DNA of 25,714 bases from JADGGV01 sp035715725 (GTDB lineage: Bacteria > Gemmatimonadota > Gemmatimonadetes > Longimicrobiales > RSA9). The notes under the pieces were generated by a model. The model was not told where the DNA came from, made no database searches, and saw nothing but the letters and a program-made list of their open reading frames with translations. A program made the position numbers and the translations under genes. The DNA is taken from NCBI GenBank assembly GCA_035715725.1, contig DASTKT010000171.1:1-25714 (forward strand), given 5' to 3'. Shown in pieces: positions 1 through 7,004 of this stretch (positions within the stretch are counted from its first letter, which is position 1; each line of letters begins with the position of its first letter).

Positions 1-110
1 GGCGGGGCACGGCGGGGCACGGCGGGGCACGGCGGGGCACGGCGGGGCACGGCGGGGCACGGCGGGGCACGGCGGGGCACGGCGGGGCACGGCGAAGATC
101 GGCGGGGCAT
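1..110. repeat. 10-bp tandem repeat array, GGCGGGGCAC
   Basis: Nine identical copies of GGCGGGGCAC fill positions 1-90. Two degenerate units follow: GGCGAAGATC at 91-100 and GGCGGGGCAT at 101-110. The array touches the window edge, so its true length is unknown. No ORF with protein-like composition runs through it, so it appears intergenic. Each unit carries a GGGG run, with 6 nt between runs, so the plus strand fits a G-quadruplex pattern, and the 10-bp period is close to one helical turn. Such arrays usually vary in copy number by slippage. A function is not evident. Confidence 0.95.
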
Positions 111-184
111 GACCCGGATCGGCTGCGGGCGGCCCGGCGGGCCAGGGACGATGCAGGAGGGACCCTCGACGGTGAAGGAGAACG
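111..184. other. Leader region before the first gene
   Basis: This short non-coding stretch lies between the tandem array and the first gene. It contains a small hairpin at 131-143 (GGCCC, loop GGC, GGGCC). A GGAG ribosome binding site at 177-180 sits 4 nt before the TTG start at 185. A 30-codon ORF from the ATG at 151 to the TGA at 241 is present, but nothing supports it as a gene. I see no clear -35/-10 pair. Confidence 0.4.
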
Positions 185-913
185 TTGCGGCTCGAATCTC
201 CGGAGCAGGACCGTTCCGGGCACCGGCCGGCCGTGGCGGCTGACCGGCTGCTCGTGTTCGCGCGGCGTCCGGTGGCCGGGCGGGTGAAGACCCGTCTGAC
301 CCCGCCGCTGGCGCCGGACGACGCGGCGCAGCTCTACGAGGCGTGCCTGCACGACGTGGTGGCGACGGCGGCGCGGGAGCGGGCACGTATCGAGATCTGG
401 TACGACGGCGGCGCCGAAGCGGAGGCGTACTTCGCCAGGGAGTTCCCGCTGCTGGCGCGTGCGCCGCAGGCGCCGGGCTCGCTGGGCGAGCGGCTGGAGG
501 ATGCGCTGGCGCGCAGCTTCGCGGACGGCGCCGAGCGCGTGGCGGTCGTGGGGAGCGACGCGCCGACGCTGCCGCTCAGCTCGATCGCGGCCGCGTTCGA
601 CGACCTGCACGAGGTCGACGCGGTGCTGGGCCCGGCGGCCGACGGCGGCTACTACCTGGTGGGCGTGCGCGCCGCGGGCTGGCCGCGCGCCGCCGCGCTC
701 TTCCGGTCGATCCCCTGGTCCACGGACGAGGTGCTGCGCGCGAGCGGCGAGCGGGCCGCGGAGGCCGGGCTCGAGATCCGGCTGCTGCCGGGATGGTACG
801 ATCTCGACCGCGCGGAGGACCTCGTCCGGGCGAGAGAGGACGCGGACCCCGAGTCGCACCTCGGCCGCTGGCTCGCCGGCCCGGACGGCGCCCGCTACCT
901 CGCCGGCGGATGA
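185..913 (+). CDS. TIGR04282/DUF2064 family glycosyl- or nucleotidyltransferase
   Basis: A 242-aa cytosolic protein of the DUF2064 (TIGR04282) family, which has a GT-A-like nucleotidyl/glycosyltransferase fold related to MobA-type enzymes. The family signature near the N-terminus is visible (VFARRPVAGRVKTRL, residues 24-38). The core VGSDAPTLP supplies the acidic metal/nucleotide-site residue, and ADGGYYLVG and PWSTDEVL follow as in family members. Some members are tied to arsenosugar synthesis; no arsenic genes are seen here, so the substrate is unknown. The TTG start has GGAG 4 nt upstream. A GTG at 233 (residue 17) would give a start closer to the conserved region and is a fair alternative. 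The stop overlaps the next gene's ATG (ATGA). The family call is secure; the function is not. Confidence 0.85.
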   Translation: MRLESPEQDRSGHRPAVAADRLLVFARRPVAGRVKTRLTPPLAPDDAAQLYEACLHDVVATAARERARIEIWYDGGAEAEAYFAREFPLLARAPQAPGSLGERLEDALARSFADGAERVAVVGSDAPTLPLSSIAAAFDDLHEVDAVLGPAADGGYYLVGVRAAGWPRAAALFRSIPWSTDEVLRASGERAAEAGLEIRLLPGWYDLDRAEDLVRAREDADPESHLGRWLAGPDGARYLAGG

Positions 914-1893
914 GCGCGACCGGGAGCGGCGCCCAGCGGCCGATCGTGCCGCCCGGGTTGGTGCTGTTCGTCGCCGTGGCGGCGATGAGCTGGGCCGGAC
1001 CGCTGGTTCGGCTGGCGACGGCGCCCGCGCTGGTGATCTCGGCGTGGCGGCTGATCTTGTCCGTCGCGATCATCGCCGGCGTGCTGGCGGTGCGCGGCGG
1101 CGCCGGCGTCGTGCGGCTGAGCCGGCGGGAGTGGGGCCTCGCCGCCGCCTCCGGGCTCCTCCTCGCGCTGCACCTCTGGAGCTGGATCGCCTCGCTCGGT
1201 CTGACCAGCGTCGCGAGCTCCGTCGTGCTCGTGAACACGCATCCGATCCTGGTCGCTTCGCTGTCCGCGCTCGTGCTCCGGGAGCGGGCGTCCACGCTGC
1301 AGTGGGTCGGCATCGGCATCGCCGTGCTGGGCGCCGCCGTGATCGGCTGGGGCGACTTCCACCGCGGGGCCTCGCCGCTCCTCGGCGACGCGCTCGCGCT
1401 GGCCGGCGCCGTCTTCGTCTCCGGGTACTTCATCATCGGGCGGACGCTCCGCCAGCGGCTGGACCTCTGGGTCTACATCGGCGTCGTGTACGGCATCGCG
1501 GCCCTGACGCTGGCGCTTGGCGTGCTCGTCATGCCCGGGGCGCACCTGGTCGGCTGGCCGGCGCGGGACTGGCTCATCTTCCTCGCGCTCGCCGCCGGGC
1601 CGATGATGATCGGCCATACGGGCGTCAACTACGCGCTCCGCTTCGTTCCCGCGTACGTGGCGAACGTGACGCTGCTCGGCGAGCCGGTGGGCTCGGCACT
1701 GATCGCCTGGCTGCTGCCGCAGATCCGCGAGCGACCGCCGGTGCAGACGCTGGTGGGTGGCGCGCTCATCCTGGTCGGCATCGCGCTCGGCGTGAAGCGG
1801 CGGGGCGCCGCGCGGGCCGCGCGCCGGAAGCCGGGGCCGACGGCACAATCCCCGGCGGATCCCGCCGTGCCGAAACCGGTGGGGACCCGATGA
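910..1893 (+). CDS. EamA/DMT-superfamily transporter
   Basis: A 327-aa inner-membrane protein of the drug/metabolite transporter superfamily with two EamA repeats and about ten hydrophobic helices. Repeat one begins with LVLFVAVAAMSWAGPLVRLA and includes the family-typical WRLILS, followed by a conserved helix with SWIASLGLTSVASSVVLVNT. Repeat two starts near LLGDALALAGAVFVSGYFI and ends with LGEPVGSALIAWLL and an ILVGIALGV helix. The C-terminal tail is short and basic (RRGAARAARRKPG). Such proteins export metabolites or amino acids, but the substrate cannot be read from sequence. The ATG at 910 overlaps the upstream TGA, and its own TGA overlaps the next ATG, so it is probably translated as part of one operon with its neighbours. 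Confidence 0.92.
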   Translation: MSATGSGAQRPIVPPGLVLFVAVAAMSWAGPLVRLATAPALVISAWRLILSVAIIAGVLAVRGGAGVVRLSRREWGLAAASGLLLALHLWSWIASLGLTSVASSVVLVNTHPILVASLSALVLRERASTLQWVGIGIAVLGAAVIGWGDFHRGASPLLGDALALAGAVFVSGYFIIGRTLRQRLDLWVYIGVVYGIAALTLALGVLVMPGAHLVGWPARDWLIFLALAAGPMMIGHTGVNYALRFVPAYVANVTLLGEPVGSALIAWLLPQIRERPPVQTLVGGALILVGIALGVKRRGAARAARRKPGPTAQSPADPAVPKPVGTR

Positions 1894-2891
1894 GCGCGCT
1901 CGTGGAGGTCTGGCGCGGGCCGGTGGTCGAGTCGCGCCACCGCGTGAGCGTGGCGGTGTGCGACGCCGACGGGCGGCTGCGCGCGCGGGCCGGCGATCCG
2001 GAGCTCGTCGCCTTCGCCCGCTCCGCGCTGAAACCGGTCCAGGCGCTGGCGCTCGTGCGGGAGGGCGTGAGCGAGCGCTTCGAGCTGACGGGCCCGGAGC
2101 TCGCGCTCTGCTGCGGGTCCCACAGCGGTGAGCCGCGCCACGTCGAGGTCGCGCGCTCGCTGCTGCAGAAGGCGGGCGCCGGGGAGGAGGCGCTGGCGTG
2201 CGGGCCGCACCCGCCGATGGGCGCGGCGGCCGCCGAGGCGCTGCGGGAGCGCGGCCTCGAGCCGACGCGGATCCACAACAACTGCTCCGGGAAGCACGCC
2301 GGCATGCTCTGCCTGGCCCGCGTCCGCGGCTGGGCGCTCGCGGGCTACCACCGGCTCGAGCATCCCGTGCAGCAGCGCATGCTCGCGGAGGTCGCGTGGT
2401 GGACGGGGGTGCCGGTGGACGAGATCCAGACGGCGGTGGACGGGTGCGGCGTCGCCACGTTCGCGCTGCCGCTCTCCGCGCTCGCCGGCGCGTTCGCGCG
2501 GCTGGCCGCGGCGGCGCGCCGGGGCGAGCCGGACCCCGCGCTCGTCGTGCAAGCGATGATGCGCAACCCCGAGTACGTGGGCGGGACGGACCGCCTGTGC
2601 ACGGAGCTCATGCGCGTGGCGGACGGTCGCATCTTCGCGAAGGTCGGCGCCGAGGGGGTCTACTGCGCCGGCGTGCCGGGCGCCGAGCTGGGGATCGCGC
2701 TCAAGGTCGAGGACGGCGCTACCCGAGCGGCCGAGCCGGCGCTGCTGGGCGTGCTGCGGGCGCTGAACGTCCTCTCGGACGAGGAGATGGCCGCGCTCGA
2801 GCGCTTCGCGGCGCCCGAGATCCGGAACACGCGCGACGAGGTCGTGGGCCAGATCCGCACGGAGGTGACGCTGGAGCCGGCGGATGGATGA
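1890..2891 (+). CDS. Asparaginase, Rhizobium etli AnsA type (PF06089)
   Basis: A 333-aa cytosolic L-asparaginase of the Asparaginase_II/R. etli family, which hydrolyses asparagine to aspartate and ammonia and is unrelated to E. coli AnsA/AnsB. The residues known from the R. etli enzyme are recognisable: Ser45-x-x-Lys48 in SALKP, Ser77 in CCGSHSGE, and the metal-site Cys132 and Lys135 in NNCSGKH with Cys186 in DGCG. Lys251 in FAKVGAEG probably completes the second Ser-Lys pair. From memory, the first six sit at a constant offset of 3 from the R. etli numbering. The length suits the family. It overlaps the EamA gene by 4 nt and the next gene by 8 nt. The neighbouring transporter could move the substrate or product, which is inference only. 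Confidence 0.92.
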   Translation: MSALVEVWRGPVVESRHRVSVAVCDADGRLRARAGDPELVAFARSALKPVQALALVREGVSERFELTGPELALCCGSHSGEPRHVEVARSLLQKAGAGEEALACGPHPPMGAAAAEALRERGLEPTRIHNNCSGKHAGMLCLARVRGWALAGYHRLEHPVQQRMLAEVAWWTGVPVDEIQTAVDGCGVATFALPLSALAGAFARLAAAARRGEPDPALVVQAMMRNPEYVGGTDRLCTELMRVADGRIFAKVGAEGVYCAGVPGAELGIALKVEDGATRAAEPALLGVLRALNVLSDEEMAALERFAAPEIRNTRDEVVGQIRTEVTLEPADG

Positions 2892-3513
2892 GGCGACGCG
2901 GGCGCTCGTGACGCTGTCGGCGGCGCTCGCCGCCGGCGACCCCGCCGTCCTCGGGCCGGCGATGGACGCGGCCGCCCGCGCCGCGCCCGCCGAGGCGGTG
3001 GAGGAAGCGCTGCTGCAGAGCCACCTCTTCCTCGGCTACCCGACGGCGCTGCGCGCGCTCGGGCTCTGGCGCGAGCGCTCCGGGCGGCCGGCGTCGGCGG
3101 CGTCGACGGACGGGCCGGCGGACTGGCGCGCGCGCGGCGAGGCGGTGTGCGCCCAGGTCTACGGTGGGGCATACGAGCGGCTGCGGGAGAACGTCGCCCG
3201 GCTGCACCCGGACGTCGAGCGCTGGATGGTGGAGGACGGGTACGGCCGGGTCCTCGGCCGGCCCGGCCTCGACCTCCGCCGGCGGGAGCTGTGCATCGTG
3301 GCCATGCTCGCCGGCCTGGCCGCGCCGCAGCAGCTCCACTCGCACCTTCGTGGCGCGCTCAACGTCGGTGCGTCGCCGGAGGATGTCGCGGAGACGCTGG
3401 AGCTCGCCGGTGAGATGGCGCCGCCGGCGCGACGCGCGCAGGCGTGGCGGGTATGGGACGAGGTGCGGGAGCGCTGGGTCGAGAGGCGGGCCGGAGGCCA
3501 GGGGAGTCGCTAG
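2884..3513 (+). CDS. Duplicated carboxymuconolactone decarboxylase (CMD/AhpD-fold) protein
   Basis: A 209-aa soluble protein with two CMD-like halves. The C-terminal half (about residues 100-200) has the pattern RRRELCIVAMLAGLAAPQQL followed by HSHLRGALNVGAS and EDVAETLELAGEMA. This matches gamma-carboxymuconolactone decarboxylase proteins and lacks the CxxC of AhpD peroxidases. The N-terminal half (about 1-65) repeats a degenerate version with EAVEEALLQSHLFLGYPTALRAL, the second part of a CMD unit. No protocatechuate pathway genes are nearby, so decarboxylase activity is doubtful. The ATG has GGAG at 2873-2876, 7 nt upstream, and overlaps the asparaginase stop. Its TAG at 3511-3513 directly abuts the obg start. 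Confidence 0.82.
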   Translation: MDEATRALVTLSAALAAGDPAVLGPAMDAAARAAPAEAVEEALLQSHLFLGYPTALRALGLWRERSGRPASAASTDGPADWRARGEAVCAQVYGGAYERLRENVARLHPDVERWMVEDGYGRVLGRPGLDLRRRELCIVAMLAGLAAPQQLHSHLRGALNVGASPEDVAETLELAGEMAPPARRAQAWRVWDEVRERWVERRAGGQGSR

Positions 3514-4539
3514 ATGTTCGTCGATTACGCGGTGATCAACGTGGTGGCGGGGACCGGCGGGTCCGGCGCCGAGGCGTGGCGGCGGGAGATGGGCGTGCCG
3601 CGCGGCGGCCCGGCCGGCGGCAGCGGCGGCCGGGGCGGCGACGTGCTGCTGCGCGCCGACGCGCAGCTCGCCACGCTCCTCGACTACCGCTACCAGCAGC
3701 ACTACCGGGCCGAGCGCGGCGAGCACGGCCAGGGGAAGAACCGCACTGGCCGTGACGGCGCGGATCTGGTCCTGCGCGTGCCGCCCGGGACCGTGGTGCG
3801 CGACGCCGACACCGGCGAGCTCCTCGGCGAGCTGGTGGCCGACGGCGACGTGCTCGTCGCCGCGAAGGGTGGGCGTGGCGGGCGCGGCAACGCCGTCTTC
3901 GCCACGGCGACGCGGCAGGCGCCGACCTACTGGGAGCCGGGCGAAGAGGGCGAGGAGCGGCGGATCGCACTGGAGCTGAAGCTCATCGCCGACGTCGGGC
4001 TCGTGGGCAAGCCGAACGCCGGCAAGTCGACGCTGCTGGCCGCCGTCTCCGCGGCCCGACCGAAGATCGCGGACTACCCGTTCACGACGCTCACGCCGAA
4101 CCTCGGCGTCGTCCAGCTCTCCGACCTGCGCACGTTCGTCATGGCGGACATCCCGGGGATCATCGAGGGCGCCCACGAGGGGAAGGGGCTCGGCCTCCGC
4201 TTCCTCCGCCACATCGAGCGGACCCGCACGCTGGCGTTCATGATCCCGGTGGACGCGGCGGACCCGCAGGTCGAATACGAGGCGCTGCGCGACGAGGTCC
4301 GTGCCTATTCGGCGGAGCTCGCCGAGAAGCCGCACTGCGTGGTCGTCACGAAGACCGACCTGCTCCCGCCGGGCGAGGCGCCGCCGGCACCCGAGGCCCC
4401 GGAGGCGTGGGGCGTCTACGCCATCTCGGCCGTGACGGGGCAGGGGATCCCGGAACTGCTCGAGGGGCTCTGGGGGCATGTCCGCGAGGTGATGGCCGAG
4501 GAGTCGGAGGAGCCGGAGCCGGAGGAGTGGCGGCCGTAG
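3514..4539 (+). CDS. obg: Obg/CgtA GTPase
   Basis: A 341-aa ribosome-associated GTPase acting in 50S assembly and growth or stress control. The glycine-rich Obg domain spans about residues 1-158 (GTGGSGAEAWRRE, GGRGGRGN). The G domain follows: G1 GLVGKPNAGKS at 162-172, switch I DYPFTTLTPNLG, G3 DIPGIIEGA from 212, G4 TKTD at 259-262 and G5 ISAVTG. The protein ends soon after the G domain in an acidic tail (EESEEPEPEEW), so the variable OCT extension of some Obg proteins is absent. The usual asparagine of the NKxD guanine motif is threonine here. GGGGAG lies 7 nt before the ATG, and the gene begins directly after the CMD stop, so it likely shares that transcript. Confidence 0.97.
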   Translation: MFVDYAVINVVAGTGGSGAEAWRREMGVPRGGPAGGSGGRGGDVLLRADAQLATLLDYRYQQHYRAERGEHGQGKNRTGRDGADLVLRVPPGTVVRDADTGELLGELVADGDVLVAAKGGRGGRGNAVFATATRQAPTYWEPGEEGEERRIALELKLIADVGLVGKPNAGKSTLLAAVSAARPKIADYPFTTLTPNLGVVQLSDLRTFVMADIPGIIEGAHEGKGLGLRFLRHIERTRTLAFMIPVDAADPQVEYEALRDEVRAYSAELAEKPHCVVVTKTDLLPPGEAPPAPEAPEAWGVYAISAVTGQGIPELLEGLWGHVREVMAEESEEPEPEEWRP

Positions 4540-4644
4540 CCGGCGCGTAGCCGGGGTCGGCACCGCGCACGAAGTGATGCGGCGCGGGGGCCAGCCGGGT
4601 GGAGGCCGCGGGCGGCTCGTGGCCCGCACCGCCATGGCTGCGCC

Positions 4645-4669
4645 CGCGGAGGCGGTTATCCTCCGCGCC
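4645..4669 (+). promoter_or_regulatory. Inverted repeat spanning a -10-like box before dprA
   Basis: A perfect 8-bp inverted repeat CGCGGAGG (4645-4652) and CCTCCGCG (4660-4667) flanks the 7-nt loop CGGTTAT. A -10-like hexamer TATCCT (4657-4662) straddles the loop and right arm and ends 7 nt before the ATG at 4670. That arrangement suits a leaderless promoter, and the repeat could be an operator or an early-transcript hairpin. No convincing -35 was seen. Confidence 0.45.
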
Positions 4670-5773
4670 ATGGCCTACCCCGACGCGGAACCGCCCGAGG
4701 ACGAGCTCGTCGCGCTGCTGCACCTCCGGTTGCTGCCTGGGCTGTCGGACCGGCGCCTGCAGGAGCTGCTGGAGCAGCACGGCTCCGCCCGCGACGTGCT
4801 GCGGCTCCCGGCCCGCTCGCTCGGGGAGGAGGCGGCGTCCGCCCGCGACTGGATGCCGGTGCGGGAGCGGCTGCGCCGGGCGCGGGCGCTCATCGACGGC
4901 CTCGACCTCCGGCCGCTGGTGCTGGGCTACGCGGCGTACCCGCCCGCGCTCCTCGAGCTGCACGATCCGCCGTGCTTCGTGTTCGCGCGCGGCCGGCTCG
5001 AGCTGCTCGAGCGCCCGGCCGTGGCGATGGTCGGCGCGCGCCGACACACCGCGTACGGCGCCAGCGCGGCGGCCAGCCTGGCCCGCGGGCTCAGCGCGGC
5101 GGGCGTCGTCGTCGTGAGCGGGCTCGCTCGTGGCATCGACGCCGCGGCGCACGAGGCGGCGCTCGCCGGCGGCACGATCGGGGTGCTCGGCTGCGGGATC
5201 GACGTCGTCTACCCGAGGCAGAACGCGGCGCTGCAGGAGCGCATCGGCGCCGAAGGGCTGCTCCTGAGCGAGTTTCCGCTGGGCGCGCCGGCGCTCCCGC
5301 ACCATTTCCCGCAGCGCAACCGCATCATCGCGGCGCTCTCCCGCGCGGTCGTGGTGGTGGAGGCGTCCCGGAAGAGCGGCTCGCTCATCACGGCGGAGCA
5401 CGCCATGGACCTGAACCGCGACGTCTTCGCGGTCCCGGGGCCGATCGGCCGGGAGACGAGCGAGGGCACGAACCAGCTCCTCCAGGACGGCGCCGGGTTC
5501 GCCACGTCGGCGGAGGTGATCCTCGAGGCGCTGCGGTTGCCGCTCGCGTCGCCCGGCGGCGGAGGGCCGGCCGGCGAGAGCGGCCGGGCGCCGGCCGGGC
5601 TCGCCGCGGCCGCCGCCGCGATCCTCCCGCACCTGTGCTTCGAGCCGCTCCACGTGGACGAGCTGGCGCGGCTCGCCCGCGTCGAAGCTGCCGCCGCCGG
5701 CCCGGCGCTCCTCGAGCTGGAACTGGCCGGGCATGCGCGCCGCCTCCCGGGCGCGCGCTTCGTCCTCCCCTGA
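4670..5773 (+). CDS. dprA: DNA-processing protein DprA (Smf)
   Basis: A 367-aa cytosolic single-strand DNA-binding protein that protects incoming DNA and loads RecA during natural transformation. The helix-hairpin-helix/SAM-like N-terminus (about 10-60, LLPGLSDRRLQELLEQHG) precedes the Rossmann-like DprA core: VAMVGARRHTAYG (118-130), SGLARGIDAAAH (150-161), QRNRIIAALS (215-224) and KSGSLITAEHA (235-245). A C-terminal winged helix of the DprA_WH type follows (about 303-365). The start at 4670 fits the family and the -10-like box 7 nt upstream. An in-frame ATG at 4574 would add 32 residues of low-complexity sequence and is less likely. The length is normal for the family. Confidence 0.95.
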   Translation: MAYPDAEPPEDELVALLHLRLLPGLSDRRLQELLEQHGSARDVLRLPARSLGEEAASARDWMPVRERLRRARALIDGLDLRPLVLGYAAYPPALLELHDPPCFVFARGRLELLERPAVAMVGARRHTAYGASAAASLARGLSAAGVVVVSGLARGIDAAAHEAALAGGTIGVLGCGIDVVYPRQNAALQERIGAEGLLLSEFPLGAPALPHHFPQRNRIIAALSRAVVVVEASRKSGSLITAEHAMDLNRDVFAVPGPIGRETSEGTNQLLQDGAGFATSAEVILEALRLPLASPGGGGPAGESGRAPAGLAAAAAAILPHLCFEPLHVDELARLARVEAAAAGPALLELELAGHARRLPGARFVLP

Positions 5774-5807
5774 GCCGCGGCGCCGCAACGCAGCGACCCG
5801 CCGGGGG

Positions 5808-5818
5808 TAATACGCCTC
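5808..5818 (+). promoter_or_regulatory. Candidate leaderless promoter of hemW (-10 TAATAC)
   Basis: The hexamer TAATAC (5808-5813), an AT-rich island in a GC-rich 45-nt gap, ends 5 nt before the GTG start at 5819. No Shine-Dalgarno sequence lies in this gap, so transcription probably starts at or next to the start codon. This is inferred from spacing only. Confidence 0.4.
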
Positions 5819-6952
5819 GTGACACCCGCTTACCTCTATATCCACGTGCCGTTCTGCCTGCGGCGCTGCAGCTACTGCGATTTCGCCGTCACGGCGACGC
5901 GGGAGCCGCCGATCGACGCGTGGCTGGACGCGATCGACGCCGAGCTCACGCTCCTCGCGCGGGAGGAGGGGTGGGCGGCGCCGCTGGAGCTGCGCACCCT
6001 CTACATCGGCGGCGGCACGCCGTCGCTCCTGGGGCTCGGCGCCATGGAGCGGCTGCGCGCGCGGCTGGAGCGCCACGCCCGCTGGGACGATGCGGCGGTC
6101 GAGTGGACGGCGGAGGCGAACCCGGAGACGCTCACGCCCGCGTTGGCCGCGGACTGGCGCGCCGCCGGCGTGAACCGGATCTCGCTCGGCGCGCAGACGT
6201 TCCACGAGCCGACGCTGCGCTGGATGGGGCGGCTGCACGGTGCGGACGGACCGGCGCGGGCGGTGGCCGCGTGCCGGGAGTCGGGCATCGACAACGTCAG
6301 CCTGGACCTGATCTTCGGGCTGCCGGCGCGGCTCGGCCGGGACTGGGACGCCGACCTGGGGCGGGCCATCGCGCTCGAGCCGGCGCACGTTTCGCTCTAC
6401 GGGCTCACGGCCGAGTCGGGAACGCCGCTCGGCCGCTGGGTGGCCGAGGGCCGCGAGCGGATGGTCGACGAGGACGCCTACGCCGCGGAGTACCTCCTGG
6501 CCGCGGAGCGGATGGGCGCCGCCGGCTTCGAGCACTACGAGGTCTCGAACTTCGCGCGCTCGGGCCGCCAGTCGGTCCACAACGGCGCGTACTGGACGGG
6601 CGCCGCCTATGTCGGGCTCGGGCCCGGCGCGCACTCGTTCCTGCCGCCGGAGCGGCGCTGGAACGAGCGCGACTGGATGGCGTACCGGCACGCACTCGAG
6701 GAGGGGCGCCTCCCGCGGGTGGGCGCGGAGCGGGTCGATGCGGACGCGGCGCGGCTCGAGTCGCTCTGGCTGGGGCTGCGCGCGTCGGCGGGCGTGCCGC
6801 TGGACCGGCTCGGCCGCGATCAGCTCCGCCTTGTGGACCGGTGGGTCGCCGAGGGATGGGCGCACACCGGCGACGACCGCCTGCGGCTGACCCGCCACGG
6901 CTGGCTCCTGCTCGATCGCCTCGCCGTGGAGCTCGACGAGCGGGCGGCTTGA
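5819..6952 (+). CDS. hemW: Heme chaperone HemW (radical SAM, HemN-like)
   Basis: A 377-aa radical-SAM protein of the HemW family, which binds heme and passes it to target proteins; it was long annotated as oxygen-independent coproporphyrinogen oxidase. The cluster-binding motif Cys13-x3-Cys17-x2-Cys20 (FCLRRCSYCDF) is at the N-terminus. Family blocks follow: LYIGGGTPSLL, VEWTAEANPETL, GVNRISLGAQTF, NVSLDLIFGLP and YEVSNFARSGRQSVHN. The HemN C-terminal domain follows from about residue 290 (LESLWLGLRASAGVPL). It lacks the N-terminal extension of true HemN, which supports HemW. The GTG start directly precedes conserved TPAYLYIHVPF, leaving no room for another start. Confidence 0.93.
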   Translation: MTPAYLYIHVPFCLRRCSYCDFAVTATREPPIDAWLDAIDAELTLLAREEGWAAPLELRTLYIGGGTPSLLGLGAMERLRARLERHARWDDAAVEWTAEANPETLTPALAADWRAAGVNRISLGAQTFHEPTLRWMGRLHGADGPARAVAACRESGIDNVSLDLIFGLPARLGRDWDADLGRAIALEPAHVSLYGLTAESGTPLGRWVAEGRERMVDEDAYAAEYLLAAERMGAAGFEHYEVSNFARSGRQSVHNGAYWTGAAYVGLGPGAHSFLPPERRWNERDWMAYRHALEEGRLPRVGAERVDADAARLESLWLGLRASAGVPLDRLGRDQLRLVDRWVAEGWAHTGDDRLRLTRHGWLLLDRLAVELDERAA

Positions 6953-6984
6953 CGGGACCGCGGGGCCGGGGAAGATTCCAGGAC

Positions 6985-7003
6985 CACTCAACGTATTCGA
7001 GGG
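6985..7003. promoter_or_regulatory. Degenerate CIRCE-like operator at the hrcA start
   Basis: The inner arms CACTC (6985-6989) and GAGGG (6999-7003) are separated by exactly 9 nt, the geometry of the HrcA-binding CIRCE element (GCACTC-N9-GAGTGC core). Nine of the ten inner arm bases fit; the outer arm bases fit poorly. The right arm would run into the ATG at 7005. A -10-like TATTCG (6994-6999) lies in the spacer, so HrcA bound here would block its own promoter. This is suggestive rather than proven. Confidence 0.4.
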
Positions 7004-7004
7004 A

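Noticed and set aside
1..110. CRISPR array
   Set aside because: The 10-bp units are contiguous without unique spacers, and no cas genes are present.
151..243. 30-codon ORF before and overlapping the first gene
   Set aside because: No ribosome binding site, no recognisable peptide pattern and no regulatory structure that would mark it as a leader peptide.
4574..4669. Earlier start for dprA
   Set aside because: The extra 32 residues are Gly/Arg/Ala-rich, unlike DprA N-termini, and would place the -10-like box and inverted repeat inside the gene.
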